From NCBI GenBank assembly GCA_026418675.1, contig JAOAAX010000012.1:1-59169 (forward strand): a stretch of 59,169 nt of DNA, read 5' to 3'. Below, in pieces: positions 27,587 to 36,604 of the stretch. The stretch is from Chthoniobacterales bacterium. GTDB lineage: Bacteria > Verrucomicrobiota > Verrucomicrobiia > Chthoniobacterales > DYNR01. A program made the translations under genes and the position numbers. The notes beneath the pieces were generated by a model. That model was given only the letters and a program-made list of their open reading frames with translations. It made no database searches and was not told the DNA's origin. Every line of letters starts with the position of its first letter. The first letter of the stretch is position 1.

Positions 27587-28546
27587 ATGCTCCGAGTTGA
27601 AGATCTCCACGTATCGATTGGTGGCTCTCGCATACTTAGGGGGGTTACCTTCCATGTTCCTAAAAACTCGATTTTCTGTATAATGGGTCGCAATGGTGTA
27701 GGCAAAACTACTACACTCAAAACTTTACTTGGGCTCTACCGTCCAACTTCTGGGCGCATTGTTTTCAAAGATCAAGACATTACCCACTTTCTCCCAGAGC
27801 AACGTGCCCGTCTCGGCATCGGATACGTGCCCCAAGGACGATGTATCTTCCCTCACCTTACTGTCCAAGAAAATCTTCTTATCGGAGCCATAGCTCAAGG
27901 CAAATCCTTCCAGCATACCCTAAAACGTATTCACTCCCTTTTTCCAATTCTTTATGATTTTCGAAACCGAAAGGGAGGTATGCTTTCTGGCGGCCAGCAA
28001 CAACAACTTGCTATTGCGCGCGCGCTCATGACTGATCCCGACCTCCTTGTTCTCGACGAACCCACAGAAGGTATCCAACCCAACATCATTGACCAGATTG
28101 GGGATACTATCAAACTCCTCCAACGAGGTTCACATCACGATGAAATCGGCCTTCTTACCCAAATCTCTAGTTTAATCAAAAAACAGCGTGCTACGGCACA
28201 AGCCCATTTAGTTGACTCCCTTGATGAACTCCATCAACTCGTTATTTCTCTCGAACGTTCCTATCCTCAAACAAAGCGTGAGGATTATCTCCACCTTGCA
28301 CAACTTTTTGCTCAGGTTCGTTCTCTTTGCCCCAGTGATGGTTCCTCTCTTGGCGAACAAATTGCGGAAGCAATTGCAAAACTCCACGCCGAAAAACGAG
28401 TAACTATACTTCTCGTAGAGCAATACCTCGACTTTTGTCGCGAAATCGCTGACCAATTTGCTATCCTTGACCGCGGCACCGTTGCCGCCAAAGGTCACAT
28501 TACTTCTTTGACGGATCAAATTATAAAAGACTATCTTGCTGTCTAA
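27587..28546 (+). CDS. urtE: Urea ABC transporter, ATPase UrtE with an extra internal segment
   Basis: 319 residues from ATG 27587 (MLRVEDLHVSIGGS), against about 230 for the usual UrtE. Walker A GRNGVGKTT, GYVPQGRCIFPHLTV, signature MLSGGQQQQLAIARAL and the UrtE hallmark VLDEPTEGIQPNIID are intact. After about residue 180 there is an insertion of about 75-90 residues, mostly helical (containing SLIKKQRATAQAHLVDSL), before the H-loop region VTILLVEQYLDF resumes. All catalytic motifs are present, so the protein should work. The insert lies between Walker B/D-loop and the switch His, where it could contact a partner or the second ATPase. It is the last gene of the urt operon. Confidence 0.92.
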   Translation: MLRVEDLHVSIGGSRILRGVTFHVPKNSIFCIMGRNGVGKTTTLKTLLGLYRPTSGRIVFKDQDITHFLPEQRARLGIGYVPQGRCIFPHLTVQENLLIGAIAQGKSFQHTLKRIHSLFPILYDFRNRKGGMLSGGQQQQLAIARALMTDPDLLVLDEPTEGIQPNIIDQIGDTIKLLQRGSHHDEIGLLTQISSLIKKQRATAQAHLVDSLDELHQLVISLERSYPQTKREDYLHLAQLFAQVRSLCPSDGSSLGEQIAEAIAKLHAEKRVTILLVEQYLDFCREIADQFAILDRGTVAAKGHITSLTDQIIKDYLAV

Positions 28547-30400
28547 TTCAATATTTTAAACCTTAATTTTTTGAGCTAAAAGTTAGCTTCCCTTTTAGCC
28601 CGCCAGGTTCTTGCTACCACTGGATACGTTCGGCTTTCGATCTTGGTCCGCTTGTTCTAGTAATTTTTATCATCCGCATAAAGCCCGGTTCCTGTTTTCG
28701 AACCTTGGAACTTTTATTTGCCCAGACCAAGCTCGGCTTTTACTTCAATGTATTGAAATTCCTCCGCTCCGCATGGAATTCCATTACCGAAAACGCACTG
28801 GCTATTCTTCAATTCTCTAATAATATTTTAGAGTGGAGTGGATGCGCTGTCCTAGCTTATCTCCTGATCCAAACTATCAACAAAACCTCCGTTATCGTAA
28901 CGATAGAATGGTGCAAGGGTCGTTTTTGGCACTCAAGGTGGAGCTTAATGCAAGTTATGTTTATAGAGCGCCAAAATCGCATTTCCCTCACTGAAAATGT
29001 TGGTAATGCCAAAAGCTTAACCATTCATACATCCAAAACTAACCGCTTCGTAGCTTGAAGATGAACAAAAAAGTTTAAGCAACATGACTCCAGAACTTGT
29101 CCGCCCTTCTAACCTAGCGAAGAAATTAACGTTATCCTTGCGAGCCTTAAATTAAACTGGCTTAAATGGTTGTTTATAGCTAATTTACATCTTAACCACA
29201 TTCCTCCGGATTACTACTTCAACAAATTTTTCTCACCTCGGATCTACCTCTGATTCCAACCAGTTGCCATCAAGTTCGGTTTTGCCCGGTTGTCAACTTG
29301 CTTACCAAACTAGAGGGGAACTTGATTCAAACAAAGACAAAACAACACTCCTGTTCCCACAATACCTCATGCCATTATGTTACTGTTTTCAACAATACCG
29401 ATCCTCAAGTTGGTTAACTATGGAGAAAGGATTGGAAGATTGGATGATGGGTTTATTTTGTCGAACCAAGAAAAATCTAGATAATAGAATCTACTTTACA
29501 ATATGCTCGACTTACCTCTGAGATTCGTTGGGAGCAAATGGCTCTTTAAAATTAGAATTGATGTTTACCAACGGCTCTCCCTTTCCACTAATTTCGTTAT
29601 CTGATAAGTTGAGTTACAAAACCAATTGATTCATGGGTTGGTGTTTTTACATATCCATCGAGTTATGCGAAAGATTAACAGGTGTGCTCTTAATATTCTA
29701 TAAGTATGTCATTTATACAATACTTCCTCGTGCATACAATTCCAAATACTTGCAGTCTATAACTAACTGCCCTTCAACGTGATTATATTTTCGAACAAAT
29801 CTAAGCTATCTAAAACGATACAGAGTTTGGGGTGATGGCTATTACCCTTGGCGTGGTTTCACTTGTGCACTTGCACTTACTAGAATAATTGCACATAAAG
29901 TTTTTTTAGCTTAAACCACATTTTTAAAAATAACGCGTTCAAGTATCAAATAAGCCTACCAAGTGACCATCTTGGTTGTTATAAAAACTAAGAATGCCGA
30001 ATCTTGTATGGTGCATCAAGGTTTAAAATCTTTCTCTTGTTTTAATGCCGATTTTTATTTTCATATCCTTTTAGCCTGGCGAAGATTTGATCTTGCTACT
30101 GCAAGGAATGCTGAATTCTTACAATTTAGTTTTAGGCGATTTTCTAACTTCACTTCCCTAATCTGCTCATTTGCTTTTGATGTCTCCTTTTGTTCCGAGG
30201 AGCAAAAGAAAATTTCCTATTTTCTCCAACAAGCATTAGCACCAGTTATTTTCATTCGTAGGAACTGCACCAGAGGCCAAAACATCTTTTTCCTCGAGCC
30301 TCACTCGAAAAAAGCTTCTGACCGAGCAGCAAAATCGGCCAACTCAATAGTTGGTTCCGATCATTTTTCATTCGAAACCTTAATTTTTCCATCTTAATTC
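28547..30400. other. Apparently decayed, gene-free region downstream of urtE
   Basis: About 1.85 kb with only short open frames on both strands. A stem-loop GCTAAAAG / CTTTTAGC (28575-28599) follows urtE and may help end its transcript, although no T-run follows. The frame 28705-29058 has no recognisable domain. The frame 29963-30397 ends three bases before the next gene but is rich in Phe and Ser without domain features. One stretch (29264-29521) looks like the start of an alpha/beta hydrolase and is listed separately. Urease or amidase genes, often found next to urt operons, are not recognisable here. Confidence 0.5.
29264..29521 (+). pseudogene. Possible remnant of a MetX-like alpha/beta hydrolase
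   Basis: The translation contains LPGCQLAYQTRGELDSNKDK followed by TTLLFPQYL, which resembles the N-terminal strand-turn of homoserine acetyltransferase-like alpha/beta hydrolases (pattern LP-x-x-LAY-x-T-x-G-x-L-x-x-x-x-DNA-x-L). After about 30 residues similarity is lost and a stop follows. No nucleophile elbow (GxSxGG) is found downstream. A similarity call by eye only. Confidence 0.3.
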
Positions 30401-31663
30401 ATGCTCAAAAAAGTTCTCCTTACAAATATCGTTTCTGGCAAAACGGTAGAAGTTTTCGTTGAAGCAGACTCTGACGAACGTGCAATCCTTGCTTCGGGCA
30501 AAGCTCCAAATGAAACTGCAAAAGTCCAAGATGTTTCTGGGATCGACGAGTGGTTGATAAAAACTACTAGCTCCAAACCCTCGCTCGATGAACGCGTTGC
30601 TTTTTTTGCGGGTCTTGCTCGATGCCTAGACCGGAATATTTCAACACTCAAAAGCCTCCAACTCATAGCAGGTCAGATGAAATCTCCCCGCTATCGCGGG
30701 GCGATTGCGGAAATTGCATCCGACATTTCAAGTGGCGACCGCTTTAGTGATGCATTAGCCAAACACCCCGATCTCTTCTCTGATGAGACTCTTGCGCTTG
30801 TCCGAGCAGGCGAAGAATCCGGTCGCCTCTCAGAAATCTTTTACCAGATCGCAAATTCTCAGAAAAAAACTCTTCGCATTCTCAAAAAACTTAAATCTGG
30901 ACTTATTTATCCAGCAATAGTGCTCGTCCTTGCTGTTGTTGTAGTGATTGTCATGAGTTTTACTCTCGTCCCTGCCATTTCCAAGCTTTACAGCTCAATG
31001 AACGTCAAGCTCCCTCTAGCGACGATAATCATGATAGGCTTCTCCAATATTCTTCTCAAGCAGCCGTGGCTAGCGATTCTACCTTTTGTTGGTCTTTATT
31101 ACTTTTTTAAAAACTGGGGGAAAATTTACTCGATCCCATCAGTCCAAAAATTCTTCGTTGGGCTTCCTACGGTCGGAAAAATTCTTCAAAAAGCCGCTGC
31201 GACAGTTTGCTTCCGAGTGCTTGCTACCTTGTTACAGGCGAATGTCCGTATTCTAACAGCCCTTGAAATTACTGCTGCTAGTGCCCCTCTTATTGACTAC
31301 CGTGAGTTCTTTCTTAGAGTCCGCGTCCATATTTCAGAAGGTTCTTCACTTCCAGAAGCTTTTCTTCAGGAATCTCATTGGCTGGGTTCCGATGGCCGCA
31401 TTATCTCTGCTCTTGTCCAAATTTCTGCAGAAACGGGATCCGCAAACGAACTCCTTGAGCAACTTGCATCTGATTACGAAGAAGAACTCGATAATATCTC
31501 CAACCAAATTGATAAAATTATCGAGCCATTTACACTCGTAACTATGGGGGCAATCGTTGGATTTCTTATTTACGCAATCTATGGCCCTATTTTCAACCTC
31601 AGCAATGTCGTATTACCAAAAAAACCCGGCCAACAACCTCCTGCCGCTCAAGTGCCTCGTTAA
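30401..31663 (+). CDS. Type II secretion/type IV pilus inner-membrane protein, GspF/PilC family
   Basis: 420 residues with two T2SSF domains. The first spans about 65-190 (FFAGLARCLDRNISTLKSL and VRAGEESGRLSEIF) and is followed by a membrane helix (IYPAIVLVLAVVVVIVMSF). The second has the same pattern (FRVLATLLQANVRILTALE and ISAETGSANELLEQLA), and a last helix (FTLVTMGAIVGFLIYAIYG) follows. The C-terminal tail is Pro-rich. In known systems this protein couples the assembly ATPase to pilus or pseudopilus formation. No GspE/PilB ATPase or pilin is adjacent, so the gene is an orphan here. Confidence 0.9.
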   Translation: MLKKVLLTNIVSGKTVEVFVEADSDERAILASGKAPNETAKVQDVSGIDEWLIKTTSSKPSLDERVAFFAGLARCLDRNISTLKSLQLIAGQMKSPRYRGAIAEIASDISSGDRFSDALAKHPDLFSDETLALVRAGEESGRLSEIFYQIANSQKKTLRILKKLKSGLIYPAIVLVLAVVVVIVMSFTLVPAISKLYSSMNVKLPLATIIMIGFSNILLKQPWLAILPFVGLYYFFKNWGKIYSIPSVQKFFVGLPTVGKILQKAAATVCFRVLATLLQANVRILTALEITAASAPLIDYREFFLRVRVHISEGSSLPEAFLQESHWLGSDGRIISALVQISAETGSANELLEQLASDYEEELDNISNQIDKIIEPFTLVTMGAIVGFLIYAIYGPIFNLSNVVLPKKPGQQPPAAQVPR

Positions 31664-31816
31664 TTCGAGTGATTTTCATTTTCTTTCAAGCATCATCACA
31701 ATACTCTTGTTTTACCAATATTCTTAACCAGACATTGCCCGAATATCTCATCCTCTTAATTTTTGTCTCTGGAATTTGCTAAGGCTAATTCTTACTATTA
31801 CACAAACATTTCTGCC

Positions 31817-32113
31817 ATGAGTTCTCACTCCGACCTTCATTTTGACGTTTCTTATGTCTCTAAACTCGCGCGCATAGCTCTCTTGCCAAGCGAAATCAAC
31901 GAATTCCAAAAACAACTTGATCGTGTTCTAGAACATGTAAACCAAATTTCTTCGCTTAACCTCGAGAATGTTGAGCCGACTGCCCATGCACACCCAGTCT
32001 TCAATGTCATACGACCTGATGAACCCCAAGCAGGCCTTCCAAAGGACCAAGCACTTGCTAATGCACCTCGGCAAATCTCGGGATTATTCGCCGTTCCTCG
32101 TGTGATTGAATAA
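31817..32113 (+). CDS. gatC: Asp/Glu-tRNA amidotransferase subunit C
   Basis: 98 residues from ATG 31817 (MSSHSDLHFDVSYVSKLARI); 18 further codons are open upstream but not conserved. GatC clamps GatA to GatB in the amidotransferase that converts Glu-tRNA-Gln and Asp-tRNA-Asn to the amide forms. Typical features: VSKLARIALLPSEINEFQ, LEHVNQI, ENVEPTAHAHP and RPDEPQAGLPKDQALANAP. gatA begins 19 bases later. Confidence 0.93.
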   Translation: MSSHSDLHFDVSYVSKLARIALLPSEINEFQKQLDRVLEHVNQISSLNLENVEPTAHAHPVFNVIRPDEPQAGLPKDQALANAPRQISGLFAVPRVIE

Positions 32114-32132
32114 GAGATAATGGATAATAGAT

Positions 32133-33581
32133 ATGGAAATCGTCAATTTAACACTCTACGAATTACGTCAGAAAATTCGCGATGGGGAGCTTTCAGTTTG
32201 TGAAGTTTTAGAAGCCTTAGGTGAGCGAATTGCAGCAACTGACTCCACTGTTGGTGCTTATTTGGATTACAACATCGAGAGAGCTCTCTCTGAAGCCCGT
32301 AATGTTGACCTTTCCCTTCCTCTTGGAGGATTACCAATTGCAATCAAAGATAATATTAATGTGAAGGGGGAACTTTGCACTTGTGCATCTAAAATTTTGA
32401 CTGGCTACCGAGCTCCATACGATGCAACCGCTATCGCTCGACTTAAATCCGCCGGAGCGATACCTTTTGGCCGCCTCAATATGGATGAATTTGCAATGGG
32501 TAGTTCCACGGAAAATAGTGCTTATCAACTGACTCGCAATCCCTGGGACCCTTCTCGTATTCCTGGGGGGTCCAGTGGGGGGAGTGCGGCTTCTGTTGCT
32601 GCGCGTTCCGCTTTTGCGGCTCTTGGCTCCGATACAGGTGGTTCCATTCGCCAACCTGCAGCTCACTGTGGATGTGTAGGACTGAAACCATCCTATGGTC
32701 GAGTTTCCCGCTATGGACTTGTTGCCTTTGCTTCCTCTCTTGATCAAATTGGGCCTCTTGCCCGTTCCGTGCGAGATTGTGCTCTTCTCCTGAGTGTTAT
32801 TGCAGGGCATGATCCAGCCGACTCTACTTCGCTCGATGCTCCTGTTCCGGATTATACTGCCAACTTACGTGAAGACCTCCGAGGTATACGCCTTGGAATA
32901 CCCAAAGAGTATTTTTCAGAGGGTATAGATTCCCACGTTCGTTCGTGTATTGAAACAGCTCTCCAGCATTGTAAGGAACTTGGTGCTGAGATTGTTGAAA
33001 TTTCTTTGCCGCATACTCCCTATGCGATTAGCACTTACTACATTATTGCTCCAGCCGAGGCCTCTGCAAACCTTGCCCGCTTCGATGGAGTCCGTTATGG
33101 CTATCGCACAGCAAATCCCGCTGACATATCAGAGCTTTATTTTAACACTCGAGCGGAAGGTTTTGGTTCCGAGGTCAAACGCCGGATCATCCTCGGCACC
33201 TACGTTCTTAGTTCTGGTTATTACGATGCTTATTACCTCCGCGCTCAAAAAGTTCGCACGCTCATTCGCCGCGATTTTGAGCAAGCCTTCCAGTCCGTTG
33301 ATGCCATTGTTTGTCCAACTTCTCCTGAGCCAGCTTTCCCTATTGGTGAACGCACAAGCGATCCACTGAAGATGTATCTCTCTGACATTTTTACAATCTC
33401 TGCTAATCTCGCTGGCATATGTGCTATTAGCGTTCCCTGTGGTTTTGCCCAAATAAATGGAAAAAAGCTTCCAGTTGGTCTCCAATTTCTCTGCAATTTT
33501 CTTGAAGAGCAGAAGCTCTTGTCAATAGCCAATGCTTACGAAGTAACAACTCCTTGGAGCCGGCAAAGTCCTCCGATTTAG
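32133..33581 (+). CDS. gatA: Asp/Glu-tRNA amidotransferase subunit A
   Basis: 482 residues, an amidase-signature glutaminase that releases ammonia for tRNA-dependent Gln/Asn formation. The catalytic Lys is in PIAIKDNINVKG, the Gly/Ser-rich loop in PGGSSGGSAASVAA, and the nucleophile Ser in GSDTGGSIRQPA. C-terminal conserved parts include FSISANLAG-like TISANLAGICAISVPCG. gatB is not next to it, so it must lie elsewhere. The tRNA-Gln(TTG) gene at 50.8 kb would be a client if the cell lacks GlnRS. Confidence 0.96.
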   Translation: MEIVNLTLYELRQKIRDGELSVCEVLEALGERIAATDSTVGAYLDYNIERALSEARNVDLSLPLGGLPIAIKDNINVKGELCTCASKILTGYRAPYDATAIARLKSAGAIPFGRLNMDEFAMGSSTENSAYQLTRNPWDPSRIPGGSSGGSAASVAARSAFAALGSDTGGSIRQPAAHCGCVGLKPSYGRVSRYGLVAFASSLDQIGPLARSVRDCALLLSVIAGHDPADSTSLDAPVPDYTANLREDLRGIRLGIPKEYFSEGIDSHVRSCIETALQHCKELGAEIVEISLPHTPYAISTYYIIAPAEASANLARFDGVRYGYRTANPADISELYFNTRAEGFGSEVKRRIILGTYVLSSGYYDAYYLRAQKVRTLIRRDFEQAFQSVDAIVCPTSPEPAFPIGERTSDPLKMYLSDIFTISANLAGICAISVPCGFAQINGKKLPVGLQFLCNFLEEQKLLSIANAYEVTTPWSRQSPPI

Positions 33582-33696
33582 CGTTCAGTCTTTTTCTACT
33601 TTTAATGATTATCAGCTTTCGCTCAAAGGAGCAATTTTATCCGTTTTTCCAAATTAGTCTATGTTAGTGTGATTTATTCCTAGAGAAGGTTTTATT

Positions 33697-35814
33697 GTGA
33701 TAAGGATGGAAATAAAACAACTAAAGATTTTTTTCTACAATAACTTATTTTCTTTTCGCTTATTTTTATTAGGATTTATTGGAATTCTTCCGTGGATAGC
33801 AAAAGATTTTTACCAACTTCCCGTTCTTGCTTTTGATAATTTCACTGATTCAGTTTTTTATCCTTCCTATGCAACAAATTTTTCAGAGCTTGTTCTTCGG
33901 TATGGTTTTATTTACTATGCGATGCGATTTGGGGTTATTTTTCCGGATGCTTTATTTTTTTGGTTTTTTGGAAATCCTGACGGAATAATTCTTTTACGAA
34001 TGACTTTACAATCAATTCTGTTAATAATAATCTTTTTATACTTTGAGAAGCAGGGTGGAATTCTATTAGGAGTATTAGCTGTAGTCATTTGGTGGGCAAA
34101 TCCCGTCTCTTTACGAGCATTGTGCACGACCTATCTTGATTCGCTGGCAATGCCTTTTTTTTTAGTGGGTGTTTTGCTAACTGCTTGGCCGAAAGCTAAG
34201 TGGTGGATGGGGCTCACTTCAGGAGTTTTGTTGTCCTTTTGTGCATCTGCTCACCTTTACCTTTTGGTTCTTATACCTCTTTTCTTCCCTTTTGTTCTTG
34301 CAAGTCGCTGGAATGAGGGAAAGAGTGGACTCAAAACCCTCAACTGGGTTATAATTGGTGCTTTTATTACTTGGATCTCGGCATGGGCATATTATCGTGA
34401 AGTTTGGGGGATTGTCGATCTGTGGGCACCTACAAAAGAAGTGATGAAAGATTTATCAGAAGGACTTGCAAATGTTTGGAAACGTTCGATCTCAGATGTT
34501 GTTTCAACTACTCCCGCTTGGTTATCACCATTTCCTATCCTCCTTTGTATGATTTTTTTTCTCAAGAACGGAGGAATTCTACTCCGCGGGGCATGGATTA
34601 CTTTAGGGCTATCTGCTGGCTTCTTCTGGGTTGGAGATTTATTAGGTGGAGCTTATGCTTTGTCTATGCCTTACTATTTTTCGTTTCTTTTTCCAGCGGT
34701 TTTTCTAGCTAATGCAAGTTGTTTTTCGTTTATAATGAATTATAAATTATTATCTCACTATTCAAGAAAATATTTCCTTTTAACTTTTCTTTTTATCATC
34801 ACAGGTTTTCTTGCCAGTAGTTTTTCGCTTGCTAGGATCGAGAATTCTTTGTTTAGTTCGCTTATTTCTATATGCTTTGTTTTATTTGTTTGCATTTTTG
34901 CGTTTATTACTTTTAGGAAATTTCAATCAAAATTTTTATTTTTTCTTGTAGTTTCTATATATTCTGCGTGGGGATTAATTCTTGCTACTCCTTTCTATTC
35001 CCAATTTTTAGGAGACTACAAACGAATCCACGGGCATGAAACATGGCAGCCAGTCCTCGTGCAAAAACTTTCTCAGTTGATTCCTCCTGCCAAGTTTGAT
35101 TCACGGATTATCCGTTTTTGGTATGATGATTCCGAACCTGGGCTGCTGCGAATGGTGCAAAGTTCCAATCTTCATACATTTAGTATGCTAAAGAAGTTAG
35201 ACGGAACTATCGTTAATTTTCGTCCTCTTTCAAAATTGGATATTATGCAAATTAACGAAACGGGGGTTGAACTTATAATTGCTTTAGATGAGGATTCAAC
35301 TCGGGTATATCAGGTTGCCGCTTCGGTTCCTCGCGCTGACAGTTCTTGGGAAATGCGAGGGAGTGGTTCCTTTTACAGCGGCAAAAAGGGTTTTTGTTAC
35401 GTCATGCTTGTTCGTAAGCAGCCAGCTTTTGCTCCTCTTTCGAAGCCAATCCCGCTGTTTTGGCAACAACTTTCTTCTGCCTATTGTAGCGAACTGCCCG
35501 AAGATGCTAAATTTTTAGTTTCACCACCCAAGAAATGGTTTTTAGCTGGAGTTGCTGAAATTCCAAATTCAGAAGAAGGGGGAATTCTGCTTTTTGAAGG
35601 GAGAGTTCTTTCCGGGAGATTTCGCCTTCTCTTACAGGATGCAGAGGAAAAAGCCTTGAGCTACGCCGAAATTTGGCCGACCGAAAAAGAATGCCAAAAG
35701 TTTTTCTTAATTCCCAAGAATCAACAGAAACTTTCTCTCTTGTTGGTTAATTTATCGCCCAACGGTTCTGTTTCAAAAATTATAATTACAAGAACTGAAT
35801 ATTTAAAATTTTAG
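33697..35814 (+). CDS. Large polytopic membrane protein, GT-C-like glycosyltransferase candidate
   Basis: 705 residues from a GTG with an AGAAGG ribosome binding site. Residues about 20-460 contain about 11-12 hydrophobic helices (for example LFLLGFIGILPWIA, GILLGVLAVVIWWANPVSL, FLFFLVVSIYSAWGLILATPF). About 240 soluble residues follow, presumably outside the membrane. The first outer loop has acidic residues (FDNFTDSVFYPSY), as in GT-C enzymes that use polyprenyl-linked sugars, and the overall layout resembles the ArnT/PMT class. There is no specific motif that fixes the family. The region is AT-richer than its neighbours and is followed by a broken FkbM methyltransferase gene, so it may belong to a surface-polysaccharide island. 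Confidence 0.55.
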   Translation: MIRMEIKQLKIFFYNNLFSFRLFLLGFIGILPWIAKDFYQLPVLAFDNFTDSVFYPSYATNFSELVLRYGFIYYAMRFGVIFPDALFFWFFGNPDGIILLRMTLQSILLIIIFLYFEKQGGILLGVLAVVIWWANPVSLRALCTTYLDSLAMPFFLVGVLLTAWPKAKWWMGLTSGVLLSFCASAHLYLLVLIPLFFPFVLASRWNEGKSGLKTLNWVIIGAFITWISAWAYYREVWGIVDLWAPTKEVMKDLSEGLANVWKRSISDVVSTTPAWLSPFPILLCMIFFLKNGGILLRGAWITLGLSAGFFWVGDLLGGAYALSMPYYFSFLFPAVFLANASCFSFIMNYKLLSHYSRKYFLLTFLFIITGFLASSFSLARIENSLFSSLISICFVLFVCIFAFITFRKFQSKFLFFLVVSIYSAWGLILATPFYSQFLGDYKRIHGHETWQPVLVQKLSQLIPPAKFDSRIIRFWYDDSEPGLLRMVQSSNLHTFSMLKKLDGTIVNFRPLSKLDIMQINETGVELIIALDEDSTRVYQVAASVPRADSSWEMRGSGSFYSGKKGFCYVMLVRKQPAFAPLSKPIPLFWQQLSSAYCSELPEDAKFLVSPPKKWFLAGVAEIPNSEEGGILLFEGRVLSGRFRLLLQDAEEKALSYAEIWPTEKECQKFFLIPKNQQKLSLLLVNLSPNGSVSKIIITRTEYLKF

Positions 35815-35841
35815 ATTTCTGTTGTTTTACAAAAATTTTTC

Positions 35842-36600
35842 TCAGAACAGTAGATAAGTTTGAGAATCTATGCGTTTTGTGCAAACAATCTTAAATTTAG
35901 ATTCCTCCAGAAGGTTATTGAGTTTAATGGCTTCTTTAAGGTTTTCATGAACTTCGAGTATGATACGTTCTACCCGTTTTAAAAATTCGGATTCTTCTTC
36001 AAAGAATTGAACTTCAGCTCATTCAATGTCAATTTTTAAGAGATCGCAACGAGTTGATCCAAAGTGCGATTCCCATACCTTGTTTAAATTCAAGCAGGGA
36101 ACAAACACAGATTCGCACCTATCATTGCCTTGTCGCTTCTTCATTATTTCTACCAAACCTGCTCCCACACCTGTTGAAGGAATTAAAAACTCGGTTTCTT
36201 TTTTGCCAATTCCAGCTCCAATTGCACCATGGATAATTGTGAAATTTTTTATATCGTTTTTCTGAAAAAGTTTTTGAATGTAAGAAATTAAGTGTGGATT
36301 GGCTTCGACAAGGAGCCCTCTTAAATTAGGCCTAGAATTGGCAGCTAACCAAAGGGAAAACAATCCGCGATTGCAACCTAAGTAGGCAAAAGTTTCTAAT
36401 TTCGATAGATCAAAAACACCATCGTAAATCTTCTGATGGAAAATTTCTTTTTCAACGAGCCAGTTTTCAAGTTAGTCAATTGTGAAGGAAAATTTCCCGA
36501 AACGTCGTTGGGTAGGAAAAACTCGAAAATAAAAGTCCAAAACTAGATGAACGCGTAGCGGCTTTAGGAAATAGATAAAATTAGGATTAGGCATCGACAT
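35842..36600 (-). pseudogene. FkbM-family methyltransferase, broken by two in-frame stops
   Basis: Reading on from ATG 36600 (MSMPNPNFIYFLKPLRVH), one continuous frame of about 250 codons is interrupted by TAA at 36472-36474 and TGA at 36019-36021. The rest of the frame is intact to a final TGA at 35842. The parts are diagnostic: SAM-binding LGCNRGLFSLWLAAN, LVEANPHLISYIQKLF (the Glu that binds the ribose) and DLLKIDIE-stop-AEVQFFEEE. In functional relatives the last motif reads KIDIEGAE, so the TGA replaces a Gly codon (GGA to TGA would be one change). Such enzymes methylate sugars or polyketides. Its start lies four bases after the stop of the decayed coiled-coil gene, suggesting a former operon. 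Confidence 0.8.
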
Positions 36601-36604
36601 TAAA

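Noticed and set aside
29963-30397. 144-residue plus-strand frame just before the GspF-like gene
   Set aside because: Phe/Ser-rich, no domain, no ribosome binding site, lies in an interval with decayed composition; kept as a note only.
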